Shown in pieces: positions 62,745 through 64,000 of a DNA stretch of 64,000 nt. The stretch is from positions 500,652-564,651 of the forward strand of contig NZ_KI912489.1 in assembly GCF_000518765.1 (NCBI RefSeq), written 5' to 3'. Under the pieces are notes generated by a model, which was not told the DNA's origin, made no database searches, and saw nothing but the letters and a program-made list of their open reading frames with translations. The number at the start of each line of letters is the position of its first letter. Within the stretch, counting starts at the first letter, position 1. Both the position numbers and the translations under genes were made by a program. Source of the stretch: Ruminococcus flavefaciens ATCC 19208 (GTDB lineage: Bacteria > Bacillota > Clostridia > Oscillospirales > Ruminococcaceae).

Positions 62745-63169
62745 TGCTTCTTCCAAAGAGAGTTAAGTACCGCAGAGTCCACAGAGGACGTCTTAAGGGT
62801 AAGGCATACAGAGGAAATAAGGTAACTTACGGTGATTTCGGTCTTCAGGCACTTGAGCCTGCTTGGATCACATCCAACCAGATCGAGTCTGCCCGTATTG
62901 CTATGACTCGTTACATCAAGAGAGGCGGTCAGGTTTGGATCAAGATATTCCCTGACAAGCCTATCACAGAAAAGCCCGCTGAAACACGAATGGGTTCAGG
63001 TAAGGGTTCACCGGAATACTGGGTAGCAGTAGTTAAGCCAGGCCGTGTTCTTTTTGAGATCAAGGGCGTTGCTGAGGAAACTGCAAGAGAAGCTATGCGT
63101 CTTGCTATGCACAAGCTTCCTATCAAGTGTAAGTTCGTAACTAAAGCAGAGCAGGAGGTTGAGCAGTAA
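62744..63169 (+). CDS. rplP: 50S ribosomal protein L16
   Basis: A 141-residue protein ([20 protein letters not shown]) with [21 protein letters not shown] and the conserved [18 protein letters not shown] loop at the A-site tRNA. Coupled to rpsC and rpmC by one-base overlaps. Confidence 0.97.
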   Translation: MLLPKRVKYRRVHRGRLKGKAYRGNKVTYGDFGLQALEPAWITSNQIESARIAMTRYIKRGGQVWIKIFPDKPITEKPAETRMGSGKGSPEYWVAVVKPGRVLFEIKGVAEETAREAMRLAMHKLPIKCKFVTKAEQEVEQ

Positions 63170-63369
63170 TGAAGGCATCAGAAATCAGAGAAATGTCAGT
63201 TGATGAGCTCAACGAAAAGCTCACAAGCCTTAAGGAAGAGCTTTTTGCTCTCCGTTTCCAGCACGCTATCAATCAGCTGGATAATACAGCAAGACTCAAG
63301 GCTGTAAAAAAGGATATTGCACGCATCAAGACATCTCTGCGTGAGGCAGAGCTTGCTGCGCAGCAGTAA
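63169..63369 (+). CDS. rpmC: 50S ribosomal protein L29
   Basis: A 66-residue two-helix protein ([20 protein letters not shown]) with the family motif [24 protein letters not shown]. It contacts L23 at the tunnel exit. Confidence 0.97.
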   Translation: MKASEIREMSVDELNEKLTSLKEELFALRFQHAINQLDNTARLKAVKKDIARIKTSLREAELAAQQ

Positions 63370-63388
63370 GAAAGGGAGGATTTAGCTA

Positions 63389-63649
63389 ATGTCTACTGAG
63401 AGAAACCTTAGAAAAACAAGAGTAGGTAAGGTTGTAAGCGATAAGATGGATAAGACCGTCGTAGTTGCTATCGTTGATAACGTTAAACACCCGCTTTATA
63501 AGAAGATCATCAAGCGTACCGTTAAGCTTAAGGCTCACGATGAAAACAATGAGTGCAGAATCGGTGACCGCGTTGAGGTTATGGAAACACGTCCGCTTTC
63601 AAAGGATAAGAGATGGCGTGTAACAAATATCATTGAAAAGGCTAAGTAA
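63389..63649 (+). CDS. rpsQ: 30S ribosomal protein S17
   Basis: An 86-residue OB-fold protein ([20 protein letters not shown]) with the conserved [19 protein letters not shown] and [13 protein letters not shown] segments. GGGAGG precedes the ATG. Confidence 0.97.
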   Translation: MSTERNLRKTRVGKVVSDKMDKTVVVAIVDNVKHPLYKKIIKRTVKLKAHDENNECRIGDRVEVMETRPLSKDKRWRVTNIIEKAK

Positions 63650-63688
63650 TTTTGATAGAAGCTTAAAGCTTGAAAGGAGGAACTCGCT

Positions 63689-64000
63689 GTGATACAGATG
63701 CAGACTTATCTTAAAGTCGCTGATAACACAGGCGCAAAGGAGCTTATGTGTATCAGAGTTCTGGGAGGTACACGCAGAAGATATGCAAATATCGGCGATG
63801 TAGTAGTTGCTTCAGTTAAGAAAGCAACACCCGGAGGCGTTGTAAAGAAGGGCGATGTTGTAAAGGCAGTTATCGTTCGTTCAGCAAAGGGTCTCAGAAG
63901 AGAGGACGGTACTTACATCCGTTTCGATGAGAACGCTGCTGTTATTATTAAGGAAGACAAGAACCCAAAGGGTACCCGTATTTTCGGACCTGTTGCTAAG
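63689..64000 (+). CDS. rplN: 50S ribosomal protein L14, 5' part
   Basis: The frame opens at a GTG (63689) after GAAAGGAGG and reads [20 protein letters not shown], then [21 protein letters not shown] and [10 protein letters not shown] up to the window edge. An ATG three codons on is a weaker start. About 104 of the usual 122 residues are present; the rest lies outside the window. Confidence 0.95.
   Translation, partial: MIQMQTYLKVADNTGAKELMCIRVLGGTRRRYANIGDVVVASVKKATPGGVVKKGDVVKAVIVRSAKGLRREDGTYIRFDENAAVIIKEDKNPKGTRIFGPVAK

Overview
The window looks like a chromosomal segment of a fibre-degrading Clostridia/Oscillospiraceae bacterium close to Ruminococcus. This is an inference from four things: a type I dockerin module (about 2890-3070), surface proteins ending in an SPxTG-type sorting signal with a hydrophobic tail, an arabinoxylan-type GH43/GH51 sugar locus, and several binding-protein-dependent sugar importers without their own ATPase. 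No phage, insertion sequence or CRISPR array is visible.

Layout. 1-610: 5' part of an FtsX-type permease (minus). 885-3453: secreted dockerin protein split by a frameshift. 3664-5043: cell-wall-anchored leucine-rich-repeat protein. 5094-8551: three-gene ABC exporter (minus) divergent from a LytTR regulator and a small membrane protein. 8604-14593 (minus): a lasso-peptide cluster with six precursor genes too short for routine gene calling, an asparagine-synthetase-like cyclase, a PqqD-like recognition protein, and a leader peptidase fused to an ABC exporter. 15094-16820 (plus): a divergent OmpR-type response regulator and an atypical histidine kinase. 17023-25134: esterase, GH43, sugar-binding lipoprotein, two permeases and GH51 arabinofuranosidase. 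25454-28331: Tp47-like anchored protein and a ferric-reductase-like membrane protein with an FMN-binding domain. 28470-28793: tRNA-His, tRNA-Arg, tRNA-Gly (minus). 29553-36764: sugar-type permease pair with an HlyD-like adaptor, an orphan MacB-core protein and a very large binding protein. 36939-42039: DUF2752 protein, flippase, DeoD phosphorylase and a NatAB-type exporter. 42490-54537: a second large transporter locus with two permease pairs, a composite binding protein, an NHL-repeat protein, a Yip1-like protein and a DUF5696-like protein. 54659-57893: membrane GDPD and acyltransferase. 58368-64000: the S10 ribosomal-protein operon from rpsJ into rplN.

The most notable system is the lasso cluster. 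All six precursors share an almost invariant 19-residue leader (YxxP motif, Thr at -2) and cores with Gly1 and Asp9, which predicts a nine-residue macrolactam ring, while the C-terminal tails differ. Three near-identical promoter/leader modules precede precursors 3, 5 and 6. Each has two tandem 11-bp repeats next to a -10 box, a good fit for an OmpR-family regulator such as the one encoded next door, and a 5' leader with two conserved stem-loops. Hairpins lie between the precursor genes and a perfect 20-bp inverted repeat lies between the last precursor and the cyclase, which could keep precursor mRNA in excess over enzyme mRNA.
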